The notes under the pieces are model-generated. The model was not told the origin of the DNA. It was given only the letters and a program-made list of their open reading frames with translations, and did no database searches. Below, piece after piece: positions 25,733 through 38,290 of a stretch of DNA of 64,000 bases. Each line of letters opens with the position of its first letter. The stretch's first letter is position 1. The stretch spans positions 3,038,001 to 3,102,000 of the forward strand of contig NC_052120.1 of the NCBI RefSeq assembly GCF_012273895.1, given 5' to 3'. The translations under genes were made by a program, and so were the position numbers. Source of the DNA: Zerene cesonia (Eukaryota; Arthropoda; Insecta; Lepidoptera; Pieridae).

Positions 25733-28359
25733 TCAGAGGGTAAACTGCCTGCGTGTGACTGTAAACAATCAAAGTAGATATTTAATAGTAAATATATGAA
25801 CCAACTTTACTATCCTTATTATTCATATTTCAATTTGAGGAAATTGTCGTTCGGTGACTTTAATCCTTATAAATTATTCAGCATCATAAATTTATTTTAC
25901 ACCTTTCGCTTTACTGATTGGAACATCAAAGTTTTCGTCAAATAAATAACGATTTTGTTAAAGCTTCTCGCAGCCCGGAGGTGTTTCTGGGTAAATAATT
26001 TATTTGAAGATTTACCAATAAATGAAACAAACTTTTTACTTGTCAACTTGGTAATGAAACGTTACAGCCTACATCTAAAATCATACAAAGGCTGCCATCA
26101 TTTATGTTTACCTGGATCACTGGAAATGAAATTTATTTTATACGAGATAATTTATTTATTTTTGGATGAGTAAGACTGAGTTTTATAAAATTGTGTTTCG
26201 TTAAATTAGTATTAAGTTAAGTTAAATTACTATACAATTGTAAAATTCTCTTTGTTTTAATTGTTGCCCTCGGGTTGCGAAATAATGTTATCTTCAATTA
26301 GTAATAAACGTAAACGCTACATTGGACTTCCATGAAATTATAATTAAATGATGATCATACCTAAGATGATGAACTAAGATGAGGTGCGTACTAAAAATTT
26401 TATATTTTTGTTTATCATTATTCGCACCCCTCAAAATCCACTCATAAATATATGCGATTTTTCCCTCGACTCTATTGTAATAAACTCATTCACCGCTATT
26501 TAACGGCTTTTTAACGGCCGACTACTAAGTTAAAACCGAATAGACGACTGCTTTTTCCTTCTCATTAAAAGAATTCATTTAATTTGAATACATTTTCTTA
26601 ATGGTAGTCTATAAAATTAATTATCAAAGCAAGGCCATATCGCTTTATAATTTTTCATAATTTATAGATTACAGAAAAAACTCACGACGGCCAGACCATT
26701 GCCTATGTTCGAAAATAATTAAAACATGGTTTCTTTTTATGCCATCTATATAGGTAATAACGATTCTAGTCTACATTTTGAGTCCTTAAAACTTGGCTCG
26801 TTTGGTTTGGCTGATATCAGATAGTACATGTGTGTGTTAAATTGTGTATTCGGCTTTGTTACATCAAAAATTTATAATTTGAATTCTCATAAATTTCAAA
26901 GAATTCATCAAATGAATATATAAACTAGAGTATCGTAACTGGACATGGTCATTACCTTTTATTGTATTTCGTATAACGAAAATAGAAACGATAAAAAGCA
27001 AAAGTTGCAATTCGTTGGATAGTGTTGCCGAAAACACGTTAACGTGCATCTTAGCCCAACTCTTTAAAGCATCAAAAGTTTTGCATCGAAGTCTAATCAG
27101 TTCCAAACTTAACTAAATCCATGAAAAGTTCAAACGTGGTCTTGTGCAATATTACGGTAGTGCGGTTGTTACTTCATCGGAATTACTGTATTTAATGAAA
27201 TATTACTTAAACGATTATTTACATTCAAGTGAACTGATCAAAAACGTCCTTTTAAATTCTTTAAAAATAATGGTTCTTTTTGTAATTTTGATAGATTATT
27301 TTTATATTTATTTAAAAAAGTCTAATTGGGCCTGTTATTTTCGAGATATAAGGACTAACACTTTATATATGTTTATTACATATTAAAGTTTATTAGTACA
27401 AGCTGCTTAATTATCTGGTTATTATTATCCAGATCATAGATTCCACTCATTGAATAATCAATAAGTGAAGATGTGTACTTGCACATCGCAGTACAATTAC
27501 GTAAAATGCTTATAAATTGATTTAATATTCAAAATTGGAGTACAAGTTGCTATCAAATATCGATAATAATTAGACTGCAGCGATGGCATCGTTTAAATAT
27601 AATGAAAGACTGGTAATACGGTTTAATGGAATGGTAAGTTTATTAGTAGCTATTGAGGCCATTGCTTTGATAATGCACTTATAAATGTTTAACGTTTAAT
27701 CAAATTCCACTTATTATAAAATTTTTCATCAAATCTATTTCATTTAAAAACTACAAAGGTTCATTGAAATTATCGAAATCTATATTTTGTCATAAGACGA
27801 GTGGCGTAAGTTTTAACTTTCTTTTTCTTTTCAATTTATTAAATAGATTAACAATGCCAATTAGATATTATTGGTTAGATAGATAGTTGTTCCAAGGTCA
27901 TTTATAATAATTTTGTTGTATTATTAATTATATATTCAGATACTTTCGGCCATATAAATAACAATTTAAATATTGGTAAAGGACTGAATCCCTTAATCAA
28001 ATTTAGCTTCATTTTGGTCTTAAACTTAGTGAAGTGCATTAGAACTTCTTATAACAATAGATATTCAGCTAAACCCTTTGCATTTCAATGGAACGCACAC
28101 GATAAATCCAATTCAAAATTTCCTGAATTGTTTCAGCTGAAAAGTCAGCTGAAAAAAGAAAAATTGATACAATCCAATTAATACAATACGGAGCGGAGAT
28201 TCGTGAAAGTTTCATAATTACAAACAAGTTTATTTACTCTCATTTAGCGAGCCCGCATGACTGCTGAGGTCTATTTACATATTGTATAAACGCCCATAAA
28301 TTAGTTCATATTATAATATGTAACTTTATTACCCTAAGGATGCTCTGCTTAAACATATA
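25733..28359. other. AT-rich non-coding DNA
   Basis: Frames at 25955-26173, 26864-27106 and 27144-27386 look random. No repeat family recognised before the pogo-like end. Confidence 0.55.
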
Positions 28360-28431
28360 CAGTAAAACTTGGTTAAGTGGGACCTGGATAAGTGAGAAAC
28401 CTCCGTAACTGGAACTCATGCTGAGGTCCCA
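28360..28431. mobile_element. pogo/Tc1-mariner-like terminal repeat running into the gap
   Basis: Starts CAGTAAAACTTGGTTAAG after a TA dinucleotide at 28358-28359, the target used by Tc1/mariner elements. It continues with repeated short motifs (AAGTGGGACC, AAGTGAGAAACC). CAGTAAAACCTCGATAA-type ends are typical of insect pogo-like elements. The sequence runs into the 1000-N gap and no matching end is seen after it. Confidence 0.55.
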
Positions 28432-29431
28432 NNNNNNNNNNNNNNNNNNNNNNNNNNNNNNNNNNNNNNNNNNNNNNNNNNNNNNNNNNNNNNNNNNNNN
28501 NNNNNNNNNNNNNNNNNNNNNNNNNNNNNNNNNNNNNNNNNNNNNNNNNNNNNNNNNNNNNNNNNNNNNNNNNNNNNNNNNNNNNNNNNNNNNNNNNNNN
28601 NNNNNNNNNNNNNNNNNNNNNNNNNNNNNNNNNNNNNNNNNNNNNNNNNNNNNNNNNNNNNNNNNNNNNNNNNNNNNNNNNNNNNNNNNNNNNNNNNNNN
28701 NNNNNNNNNNNNNNNNNNNNNNNNNNNNNNNNNNNNNNNNNNNNNNNNNNNNNNNNNNNNNNNNNNNNNNNNNNNNNNNNNNNNNNNNNNNNNNNNNNNN
28801 NNNNNNNNNNNNNNNNNNNNNNNNNNNNNNNNNNNNNNNNNNNNNNNNNNNNNNNNNNNNNNNNNNNNNNNNNNNNNNNNNNNNNNNNNNNNNNNNNNNN
28901 NNNNNNNNNNNNNNNNNNNNNNNNNNNNNNNNNNNNNNNNNNNNNNNNNNNNNNNNNNNNNNNNNNNNNNNNNNNNNNNNNNNNNNNNNNNNNNNNNNNN
29001 NNNNNNNNNNNNNNNNNNNNNNNNNNNNNNNNNNNNNNNNNNNNNNNNNNNNNNNNNNNNNNNNNNNNNNNNNNNNNNNNNNNNNNNNNNNNNNNNNNNN
29101 NNNNNNNNNNNNNNNNNNNNNNNNNNNNNNNNNNNNNNNNNNNNNNNNNNNNNNNNNNNNNNNNNNNNNNNNNNNNNNNNNNNNNNNNNNNNNNNNNNNN
29201 NNNNNNNNNNNNNNNNNNNNNNNNNNNNNNNNNNNNNNNNNNNNNNNNNNNNNNNNNNNNNNNNNNNNNNNNNNNNNNNNNNNNNNNNNNNNNNNNNNNN
29301 NNNNNNNNNNNNNNNNNNNNNNNNNNNNNNNNNNNNNNNNNNNNNNNNNNNNNNNNNNNNNNNNNNNNNNNNNNNNNNNNNNNNNNNNNNNNNNNNNNNN
29401 NNNNNNNNNNNNNNNNNNNNNNNNNNNNNNN
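28432..29431. other. Scaffold gap, 1000 N
   Basis: Exactly 1000 N, a placeholder length. It begins within a pogo-like terminal repeat. Frames read across it are meaningless. Confidence 1.
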
Positions 29432-30292
29432 ATGTATATTCTATGTACACTACAATTATTTGGATCTATGCATGTTTCGGCCTTTCGGGGAAAATGAAAA
29501 ATCTAAATCAACGGGAATACTCTCTGCGCGTTTATTGTGCATTTATGTTGGCGGAATTACCACTAGGTAGATGTGTTCGCTGATATTCTCGACCGAAGAG
29601 ATTTATTTGGTACTTTGTGATAAAATTTTCATCAATATACCATCTGTTTGGGGATGTAAATTTTGAGAAGAGAGTTCGAATTTAACTGCGTTGTTTTTGT
29701 TCTCAATTTGTTTTTGGTCTTATAAGATTTTTATGTGTTATCAAGAGTTTTCAAAGAGTATTTCATATTTCTTAAGCAATAAAGCTTTAAGCTTAGGGAA
29801 AATAAATAAAAATATCCGATAGCGCAAATAATACAATATCATGAACAAAATATTTATAATACCAATTTTATATAATGGTTTTTCCTGTTTTAGACCCCGA
29901 TGTGATAAACAGATCTTTGGAATTTAGTAAGTCCATCTCGTAAAATCTTTTTGCTTAAATATTCATTATTTTATTTCCTTTTTTTATCGTTAGTATTTCA
30001 TATACAATTGTAGCTCAAAAGTAATAGTTCCAACTATTTCAGTCTTAGCGTATATGCTTACATCAAATAGTTGATGTTCATCAATGGCTGTAAGCGTTTA
30101 CGATTATATAATATATTATAGTAATTTGATTGATATAATCGTATCAATTATTTATGCCATCAACTAAATTATCTAAATAGGCACTAAAAAAGATGACTTC
30201 AATAAAAATCTTATGAACTTTGAACTCACTAACAATATACTTTCAGATGTATTCAGAACGAGTAGCTGGCTATTTATAAACGGCACACTCAC
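29432..30292. other. Downstream of the last detected beat exon
   Basis: If the donor at 30292 is used this is intron; if read-through to TAG at 30270 occurs, it is 3' UTR. An AATAAA on the minus strand lies near 29970, but nothing ties it to the gene. Confidence 0.4.
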
Positions 30293-30437
30293 TGTTATCA
30301 GAAATGCGATGTATAGGAAAGACGATAGCTTCCCTTGACTCTGGCAAAGGCGCGACCGTGGTCCGGGCCCTCTCTTCCTCCGCCACCCTCTCGTGGCTTC
30401 TGAAGTATATCGAATATATGTACGCCGAACACCGTAT
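30293..30437 (-). CDS. beat: Beat-family exon: end of second Ig domain and polar C-terminal stretch
   Basis: 145-nt exon beginning in phase 0 after acceptor TTTGTTTACAG. The peptide starts IRCSAYIYSIYFRSHERVAE; the RC supplies the second Ig2 cysteine, and SIYFRSHE matches the Beat strand-F/G pattern (xVYWxSxE). A charged stretch EEERARTTVAPLPESREAI follows, with PESRE resembling the (M/L)ESRE motif after Ig2 in Beat proteins. A perfect donor A^GTGAGT follows RISDN, giving a phase-1 end. If that donor is skipped, the frame runs seven more residues to a TAG at 30270-30272. Beat proteins usually extend further after Ig2, which favours splicing, but I found no convincing last exon between 1 and 30292. 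Joining to the previous exon (GKIK-IRC) keeps the Ig2 cysteines 62 residues apart, normal for this fold. Confidence 0.85.
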
Positions 30438-30639
30438 CTGTAAACAAAGCAAACTTTAGACAATGGATCTAAACTATGGCGTGTAATTTGTTTTTTATAG
30501 CTTGTCATCGAGAAGGGGAAGCACCATATCTACCCAAGAATTTTCGTGATCGTTTAATGACTTCAAACAGCGATAAGTTTTTATTGAACTAAGTTGCCTA
30601 GTGGGAATAAATAATCATGAGGGTTCAGGTCATGTACCA

Positions 30640-30725
30640 CGCTGGCCGGGTGCGGATTGCCAGATGTCACATTTATTTGAACATTTGATTTTTGGATATA
30701 CCGATTCCTTTCACCGTTTCGAGCA
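30640..30725. repeat. Degenerate GCTGGCCGGGTGCGGATTG repeat
   Basis: CACGCTGGCCGGGTGCGGAT then GATTCCTTTCACCGTTTCGA resembles a widespread lepidopteran transposon tail (GCTGGCCTAGTGCGGATTGG, then CCTTCACCGTT). Heavily decayed. Confidence 0.45.
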
Positions 30726-30984
30726 GTTATGTGTATAATGTGCAAATCAATTTATTTCTTGCACGCTCGCTTGGTTCAAATCTTCGATTTTTCAATGTCA
30801 AATACAATTACTACACTACTCTCCAGTGTAAAATTAAAGTATATAAATGATATCTAAATTAGATTGTATTTTGTAAAAACTGGTATTTTTGTTTTATTAT
30901 TATTTATATTTTACAACTTTGCAAATAAATTAAATGATTAACATTTAATCTTTATGTAAACTAACTACAATTACACTAATCACT

Positions 30985-31050
30985 ACATAGCATAAAACAA
31001 AGTCGCTTTCCACCGTCTATGTGTCTCTATGCTTAGATCTTTAAATTTAT
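30985..31050 (+). repeat. Dispersed repeat, ACATAGCATAAAACAAAGTCG type (copy 1)
   Basis: ACATAGCATAAAACAAAGTC then GCTTTCCACCGTCTATGTGT matches the copy at 39001 closely for about 65 bp and then diverges. Confidence 0.65.
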
Positions 31051-32309
31051 TGTTAAAAAAACATTCTATACGTATAGGTATTCCTACATCTTGAAATACG
31101 GTTTTATTTTTTGGTTAATTTTTTCCCGATGTTAGTCTACTTAACTAATTATGTCTATTACAAATAGACAATTAGTTTGCGATCTATTATCGTCCAATTT
31201 AAGTGAACCAGAGGTTATACCAAATCTAGAGGTTCGGCTGCAAATACAAGTAATTCAATTAATTACTGAGACACGTAGAAGTACCAAACACTTCGCTTGT
31301 TTTGACACCCACTTATCTTATTCTTTGAGTGCGTACAATCAAAAGTATATAGGGTTTAGTAAGTTGATATTTACGTTTAGTTATACGGGATTTGTGATCA
31401 CTAAAACTCTTCAATTCACTAAAATGCCACGAAACTATTCATAATAAATACATCGTAAAAGCGGGCACAAATAGGGTATATATATCCTACGCAATACAGT
31501 AAAAGCAAAATGATAATATCATATCATAAAGAGTCGGTAGGATTGCTCTCAAATGTAACAAGAACCAAGAATAAATCAGATGAGCAAAATGAAACTACTT
31601 TAACCACATTCTGTAGATGTACAAACGATGCTCATGATATTTGAAATTCGGTTAGAATTCCCTTTGAAATGCATGTAACATGTGTTATTTTGATAAACGA
31701 TAATCGACTTAAATGTGTTTTCTTTAAAACAGATATAGATCGCGTCATGAATTTTATATTCATACGTACCTATACTTGATTTTTCTGCATATTGTGCTTT
31801 ACGAGTGTTATAAGAATTATGATAAACAGAAGCTGTACCTACTGAAAGAGATCTTGCAAGAATTATAAGGAAATGTAAAAACAAATATTTGTCGTAATTA
31901 TAATTACATTCAAAATATAACTTGCTCTGCCTCCAAACACGCCTTGAAGCTGCAAATTGCTTTTATTTTCGAACGGAAACATTCTCGGAAATAACAAGCA
32001 ATTAAAAATATAAACACAACGTAAGTAATACGTTTCGATCTTATAAGTACATTGCCTGTGTAGGAGTCTCGAGGTAAGCTCATTGATGGCTGGAGACATG
32101 AAGAATTATATCTTACAAATTGTATTATAAAACCTTTTTTTCCATCCTTCCATATATTATTCTGTTTCGCTCCACAATAATCCGTAAAACAAGCTGCTAT
32201 TGTATGAAATACTTCAAAGGTACGTTATTTTAGTTGTAGTTGTAATTTTAGATACAGATTTGATAAAAAAAATTTAATATATTTAAATAATACAAACGAT
32301 TCGCGTCGC

Positions 32310-32362
32310 CACAAGGTAAATAAAATGGTTCGCATCCCGCCTTGTGATCAATTTTTTTCTTT
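32310..32362 (+). repeat. tRNA-like fragment, sister of 49700
   Basis: GGTTCGCATCCCGCCTTGTG then ATCAATTTTTTTCTTTTTTT parallels 49730-49765. The shared 3' context shows that both are pieces of one repeat family. Confidence 0.45.
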
Positions 32363-32504
32363 TTTTTATATTTTTCAATTAATCTTTCTTGTTATTAGCT
32401 ATTGTGAATAATGTGTGCCTCTATTAAATGTGTATTAAAACTCATTAACTGTGCACCAATGATTGATATTACGAATCTTATAATAGCTAGTTATGGAAGC
32501 GCAG

Positions 32505-32716
32505 GATGATTATTAGCCGGAAGCCTATTTCCTTCTCCTAGCCCTTCCCAGTCTATTCCTTCTTTCCTGTCATCAATCCTTTCCTTATCCCTGATGCCTT
32601 ATAAGTGGGCGGCGCATTCTCAGAGGTTTGAGCCTCTGCGAATGTTCATGGGCGGTGGTGATCGTTTACCCTCAGGCGAACCACCAGCTCAGTTGCCCGC
32701 TATGACATAAAAAAAA
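32505..32716 (+). mobile_element. SINE-like retroposon
   Basis: C/T-rich stretch (TTCCTTCTCCTAGCCCTTCC), then TTCATGGGCGGTGGTGATCG and tail CTATGACATAAAAAAAAT. In the beat 12.6-kb intron, antisense to the gene. Confidence 0.72.
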
Positions 32717-33214
32717 TATATATATTTGTTGGACGAATGTAACTCAAAGGCAGCGAGCTTTGATCAAAATGTTTTATAGATTCTGCTTTACCTTTGTTAA
32801 TAGCATTATATTATGTTTCACTTTATATTGACATTGTAAACAAAGAGTTTTATATTAAAATTAGTGAACAGAAAGGTACTTAAAAACTTTCTTCGATGAC
32901 GTTAAAGCTTTTGTTGCCTTTAAATGACGTTATAAAGACTTACTCTATTTACTGAAGGTTCAAAGACGAATATTATAAGAACTTAATAACATCATAAACT
33001 AGAAGCATAAATAGTGAAACACTTCGAAATTATAAACTTTTAACGGAAATAAAACGGGATTTAATTATTTGCTATTTATTAAGCTGCGATACTAACAGAT
33101 CCTTAAATTTTTATAATTGATGACTAGACCAGCCACCTTATCACATAAATGCGATATTTTCAAGGGACTAACCCTAAGAGTAGTTCTAATATTTAGAAAG
33201 AAAACCGTATATAG

Positions 33215-33290
33215 TAAATAATTTTATTCAACAAATATTTTATACTGACGTTTCGAACACATCACATGGAGCGTGAGAGATGATACATAC
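33215..33290. repeat. Weak match to the GACGTTTCGAACAC repeat
   Basis: TTTTATACTGACGTTTCGAA then CACATCACATGGAGCGTGAG keeps only the core motif of the family at 24.6 kb. Confidence 0.35.
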
Positions 33291-35003
33291 CTTGATGACG
33301 GTCGTACAAACATTGGTCGGTTAAATAATGTGATTTAAAATTTATTAAAAACTCCTAAGTGTATATATAAGAACTAATTAATGCTAGTAAAATAAAATGG
33401 AAATGACGTTGACCATAATATTAATGTAATTAATAGATTAACTGAACTGACTTATTGATTATGTTGTTAAATTTATTACACCATTAGAAAAATATGTTAT
33501 TTATAGTTGAGATAAGCATTTTCCTTATCCTGAATGACCTGTGGAGAGCCGGCATGAGCGACTATGTTTCGCAAATTGTCGATTGCATAACCGAACAGGC
33601 GCTATAATACTATGTTATTTCACAAAAATTACTAACCCAAAAACGACACAATTCGACTGTATGTTTTGCTTTGTCTCTTGATGTCGCTGTGTAACCGACT
33701 GACGTGATCCTTTTTGTGTTTGATACGTAATTGTTTATACGAAATTGTCAATTAGCCTCATTTTAGAATATGGAGTGATAGCTGCCCCCCAAGAACGTCG
33801 ATTACCTTTTATAAATTGTGTAATTTATAATTTATAGAGCGTTTACACTATATGCAGATGCTTATACCTTCATAAACAGAATTTACCATAATATATAGAT
33901 ATTTATTTAATTGTCATTATCAATAGTATCACATTATGATATCATATTTATTATTATCAAACAGAATATTATCTAATTACCCGCTAATTATTATAATTGC
34001 GAACTGTCGACACATATTTTTACCCTTGATATCGAATCACAAACATTGCAACTTGATTGATACAATAAACTATCATACAACGATTATCGTCATCCAATGA
34101 TAATTAGTTCGGCTCATGAATTTATACTTTATAATGAAACTTCAGTCGAATGGAATTTACTGAAATTCCGCCCCTAAAGTAGCGTATTGTATAAACACGT
34201 TGGTGGCTATTCACATCCACAAAAAGGGTTCTACGTTTTAGTAATGAGCTGGCATTTACAACACAATGAAGCCTGTATATCAATTTCATGAATTTAATCT
34301 ATTGTGTCACGGAACCTTGTTAATTATATAATTAGGACAATGACATTCCAAAGTGAAATTATAATTTACGGATGGAAACTGTGTTTCATGGTTATGCTTC
34401 TATACTATTTTGTTCCACTGTCCTTTTGATAACGAAAACATTAAGACGGAATATATAATCATTCTGTTCTATGTTTTATTTTAATTTGACTTGAAACACA
34501 GAACGGAGCCATTTTTTCATAATAACATACCAAGAATGTGTATAAAATACAATTAGATGATGTCTTCTTTCATTTTACACGAAAAACCTTTTATCATGAA
34601 CATTGTAGTCACATTAAAAAATACATATTTTAATGTAACGCCAAAAGCAATTTAAAACAGGATGAATGGATATTTTGAAGGTAATTCTAGGCAACAGTAT
34701 AAATGGGGTGAGCACCCTCTTTATGATAGCTGATATGCAAAAGTTTTACATATTAATGAATAAGCGTCGCATTCAAGCATTTTGAATTATTCGTTTGTGT
34801 GAACCTTTAAAGCAATGACCGAATGTCGAAATAACATTCTTTCCTATCAAGTTCATTGGATTACTGTTAACCTTTTTTCAAAAGAACTCTGTCATACATC
34901 GACGAAGTTATTAATACACTGCAAAGGCTGAGAAAATCTTCATTATAACATTATAACTAGTTATTATACACATGCATACATATGGTAATAAATTACTTGA
35001 ATC

Positions 35004-35401
35004 TAGGAATGTGAATTTTTTTCAGAAGAAAATCGATTAAAAATCGATTGTTTTGAAGTAAAAATCGATTTAATACATGATTTTATCGCAATTAATAATC
35101 GATTTTTTATAATCATGCAATATATGCACCTTTAATTTGTGTTGATATTATAAGAACTTAACTGTCTCTGTTATTTATTTTTAATAAATCTATTGACATA
35201 ATGTATATAGCGTTTATTTTGAAATTAATTGAAAAAAATCTATTTATATAATAACATCGATTATTTTCTTAAGAAAAGTCGATTATTTATTAATCGATTC
35301 TTCATACTTAAAAAAACGATTAATTAAAAATCGATTTTTCATACTTAAAAAAAGAATGATTAATTAAAAATCGATTTTTTATCAACAATGTCACATCCCT
35401 A
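35004..35401. mobile_element. hAT-like MITE with 8-bp target duplication
   Basis: A 398-bp AT-rich element whose ends are inverted repeats TAGGAATGTGA and TCACATCCCTA (one mismatch in 11). It is flanked by an exact 8-bp direct repeat CTTGAATC at 34996-35003 and 35402-35409, the size used by hAT transposases. The interior has no reading frame and is packed with ATCGATT motifs. It contains a local tandem duplication (35303-35339 and 35340-35379). It lies in the 12.6-kb beat intron. Confidence 0.8.
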
Positions 35402-36158
35402 CTTGAATCGAGCATGTTTTCCTTTTAATAATTAACATATTTACGTAACACAAGATACGTTATTAAAATTCATCATCGAGACAAGACTCTTGTCATATGA
35501 TTAAAATAGATTAATCTTTTTCTTGTTTACAAAATTGACATTGTTAAACATTTCTTATTATTATCGGACATTCTTACTAAATATTATGAAATGTAGAAGT
35601 ATGTAGATATTATGTGGGTGTATGAAATGTTTAGTCTTCAAAACAGCTCATAGGATAAGTATTAAATTTGGACAGAGATGGGCTATAATCTGAATCATCA
35701 TGTTACGTGAGTACGCCGTGGGTTTGAGTTATATCTACATAACTGATAAACAACATCAATCCAATTTTCACTGAAAAAGCTTAAACATAAAGATGTAGCG
35801 TAATGAATGGACAAAAAATCAAATTCAATGAATTATACCCTTCGCCATTTTTTTTCAGTGCTTATACAAAATAATCTCCAAACAAAACGAGTCAATCTTT
35901 TATATTTTTCTGAACCTCTACATGTCATCTACCCGTAGATAGCTTTATATCCATTTATTACGCCATATCCTGTAGAGGAACTATTTATTGAAATTAGAAT
36001 TCTATTATATCTAGTTTTGCAGTATAAGCTGAACATAATTCTGATCTCTTTGCTTCCACTAAGAAATGCTACAAAAAATAAATCAAATATCACTTTGTCC
36101 CTAGAGTTGAAAGACGTCAGGCCCTACAATATTGATTTAATAATAATAATAATAATAA

Positions 36159-36196
36159 CCCCATCACCGTATCTCTACGTTGTCGCCGTGATGGGG
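36159..36196. other. GC-rich inverted repeat beside the gap
   Basis: CCCCATCAC (36159-36167) and GTGATGGGG (36188-36196) flank 20 bp, after an (AAT)n run and 20 bp before the 1000-N gap. Probably the edge of a repeat that broke the assembly. Confidence 0.55.
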
Positions 36197-36216
36197 CTTG
36201 AGTGTTTCGATGAATT

Positions 36217-37216
36217 NNNNNNNNNNNNNNNNNNNNNNNNNNNNNNNNNNNNNNNNNNNNNNNNNNNNNNNNNNNNNNNNNNNNNNNNNNNNNNNNNNNN
36301 NNNNNNNNNNNNNNNNNNNNNNNNNNNNNNNNNNNNNNNNNNNNNNNNNNNNNNNNNNNNNNNNNNNNNNNNNNNNNNNNNNNNNNNNNNNNNNNNNNNN
36401 NNNNNNNNNNNNNNNNNNNNNNNNNNNNNNNNNNNNNNNNNNNNNNNNNNNNNNNNNNNNNNNNNNNNNNNNNNNNNNNNNNNNNNNNNNNNNNNNNNNN
36501 NNNNNNNNNNNNNNNNNNNNNNNNNNNNNNNNNNNNNNNNNNNNNNNNNNNNNNNNNNNNNNNNNNNNNNNNNNNNNNNNNNNNNNNNNNNNNNNNNNNN
36601 NNNNNNNNNNNNNNNNNNNNNNNNNNNNNNNNNNNNNNNNNNNNNNNNNNNNNNNNNNNNNNNNNNNNNNNNNNNNNNNNNNNNNNNNNNNNNNNNNNNN
36701 NNNNNNNNNNNNNNNNNNNNNNNNNNNNNNNNNNNNNNNNNNNNNNNNNNNNNNNNNNNNNNNNNNNNNNNNNNNNNNNNNNNNNNNNNNNNNNNNNNNN
36801 NNNNNNNNNNNNNNNNNNNNNNNNNNNNNNNNNNNNNNNNNNNNNNNNNNNNNNNNNNNNNNNNNNNNNNNNNNNNNNNNNNNNNNNNNNNNNNNNNNNN
36901 NNNNNNNNNNNNNNNNNNNNNNNNNNNNNNNNNNNNNNNNNNNNNNNNNNNNNNNNNNNNNNNNNNNNNNNNNNNNNNNNNNNNNNNNNNNNNNNNNNNN
37001 NNNNNNNNNNNNNNNNNNNNNNNNNNNNNNNNNNNNNNNNNNNNNNNNNNNNNNNNNNNNNNNNNNNNNNNNNNNNNNNNNNNNNNNNNNNNNNNNNNNN
37101 NNNNNNNNNNNNNNNNNNNNNNNNNNNNNNNNNNNNNNNNNNNNNNNNNNNNNNNNNNNNNNNNNNNNNNNNNNNNNNNNNNNNNNNNNNNNNNNNNNNN
37201 NNNNNNNNNNNNNNNN
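36217..37216. other. Scaffold gap, 1000 N
   Basis: Exactly 1000 N in the beat 12.6-kb intron, so that intron's true length is unknown. Flanked by an inverted repeat and a TG microsatellite. Confidence 1.
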
Positions 37217-37269
37217 ATTCATGCTGCTATACTACTTATTACAATTTTGTACGTATTAGTGTGCCTCTC

Positions 37270-37294
37270 TGTGTGTGTGTGTGTGTGTGTGTGT
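37270..37294. repeat. (TG)n microsatellite
   Basis: About 12 TG units after CTCTC. It begins 54 bp after the 1000-N gap. Confidence 0.95.
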
Positions 37295-37392
37295 AGATTT
37301 AAATCGCTTTAACAAGAAAGCACTAATACATTCATATGACTTTTATCGTACATGTCATTTTTTTGTTAGACTGCGCAACAGAGCTACGAATT

Positions 37393-37470
37393 TGCGTGAT
37401 GGTAAGCGATCACCACTGAGGGCGAACGCGAAGGTAGGGCCTCTCCAAATGCATTGCCAGTTTTAAGGGG
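37393..37470 (-). mobile_element. SINE-like retroposon, divergent fragment
   Basis: Plus-strand text GTGATGGTAAGCGATCACCA and GGCCTCTCCAAATGCATTGC is the reverse complement of the retroposon at 25.4 kb. The poly-A end is not preserved. Confidence 0.55.
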
Positions 37471-37899
37471 TAACCGACCACCACGATGAAGACTTATAAA
37501 AGATATGGAAGGGAACAGTTATTTTTTACTATTAATAGATAAGGAGCAAACTGGGCCTTCACAGATCAAAATGTATTGAACCTATGGTTATTTTTAAAGT
37601 GTTGAAAAATTATTTTTGTAGCATAAGTCATAATGATCGATTCATTCAATTTCGAGCCACAGCCGTTCCCATCATTAAATATTTTCAATCCAAACCCAGA
37701 AAAGATTCCACATAAAATTAATTTTCAAAATATATCCAAGTTCCGATGAATCTGTTACTGTCAGTAAGTCTGTACCATTCTACATTTCCACGCTGTTTCA
37801 ACAACAATTTCAATTAAAAAGTTACACAGCTGTTTACCAGTTTCGATTTAATTATTCAAAGGTTTAATATATTTCGGGATGCTATTGTAAATAAAAAGC

Positions 37900-38290
37900 T
37901 AGGGGGTTTGTATGAGGCAAAAAAGCAGCATCGCGAAGCATTTGCCGTGCGGAGCCCGAACTAGTCCGGCAGCCTCGCTAACATGGCGAAACTGCTACGC
38001 GCGGCATTTATCTATTCGTTTAGTTGAGAGTAGCCCAAATTTATTTATTTTATTTATTCGTTTAATTAAATTTTAAAACTTTTTATGCTCGAGGCACGAA
38101 GTATATTCATTCAAAATGAGTGCGGTAAACGACTGAAACGTAAAACCTAACGCCGATATTCGGTGGCTCGACCTGTCTGTCGCTCACCCGCGATTGGACA
38201 CGCTTACCTCAGCCGCGGCACGTCTTTATAGACCTCACGCGGCAAATGCCTGTCGATGGAGGTCGCTCTGAGTGTACCGAGCTAAATAGA
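37900..38290. repeat. GC-richer block with 10-bp inverted repeats
   Basis: GCATTTGCCG at 37938-37947 and CGGCAAATGC at 38240-38249 bracket about 290 bp of CpG-richer DNA (AGCCCGAACTAGTCCGGCAG; GACCTGTCTGTCGCTCACCC). It may be an old transposon; no coding frame is evident. In the 12.6-kb beat intron. Confidence 0.35.

Noticed and set aside
28416..29497. Long open frames (344 and 359 codons) on both strands
   Set aside because: They are almost entirely N from the 1000-base gap.
36017..37312. Open frames of 352-431 codons
   Set aside because: Created by the second 1000-N gap; the real bases at each end are intron and microsatellite.
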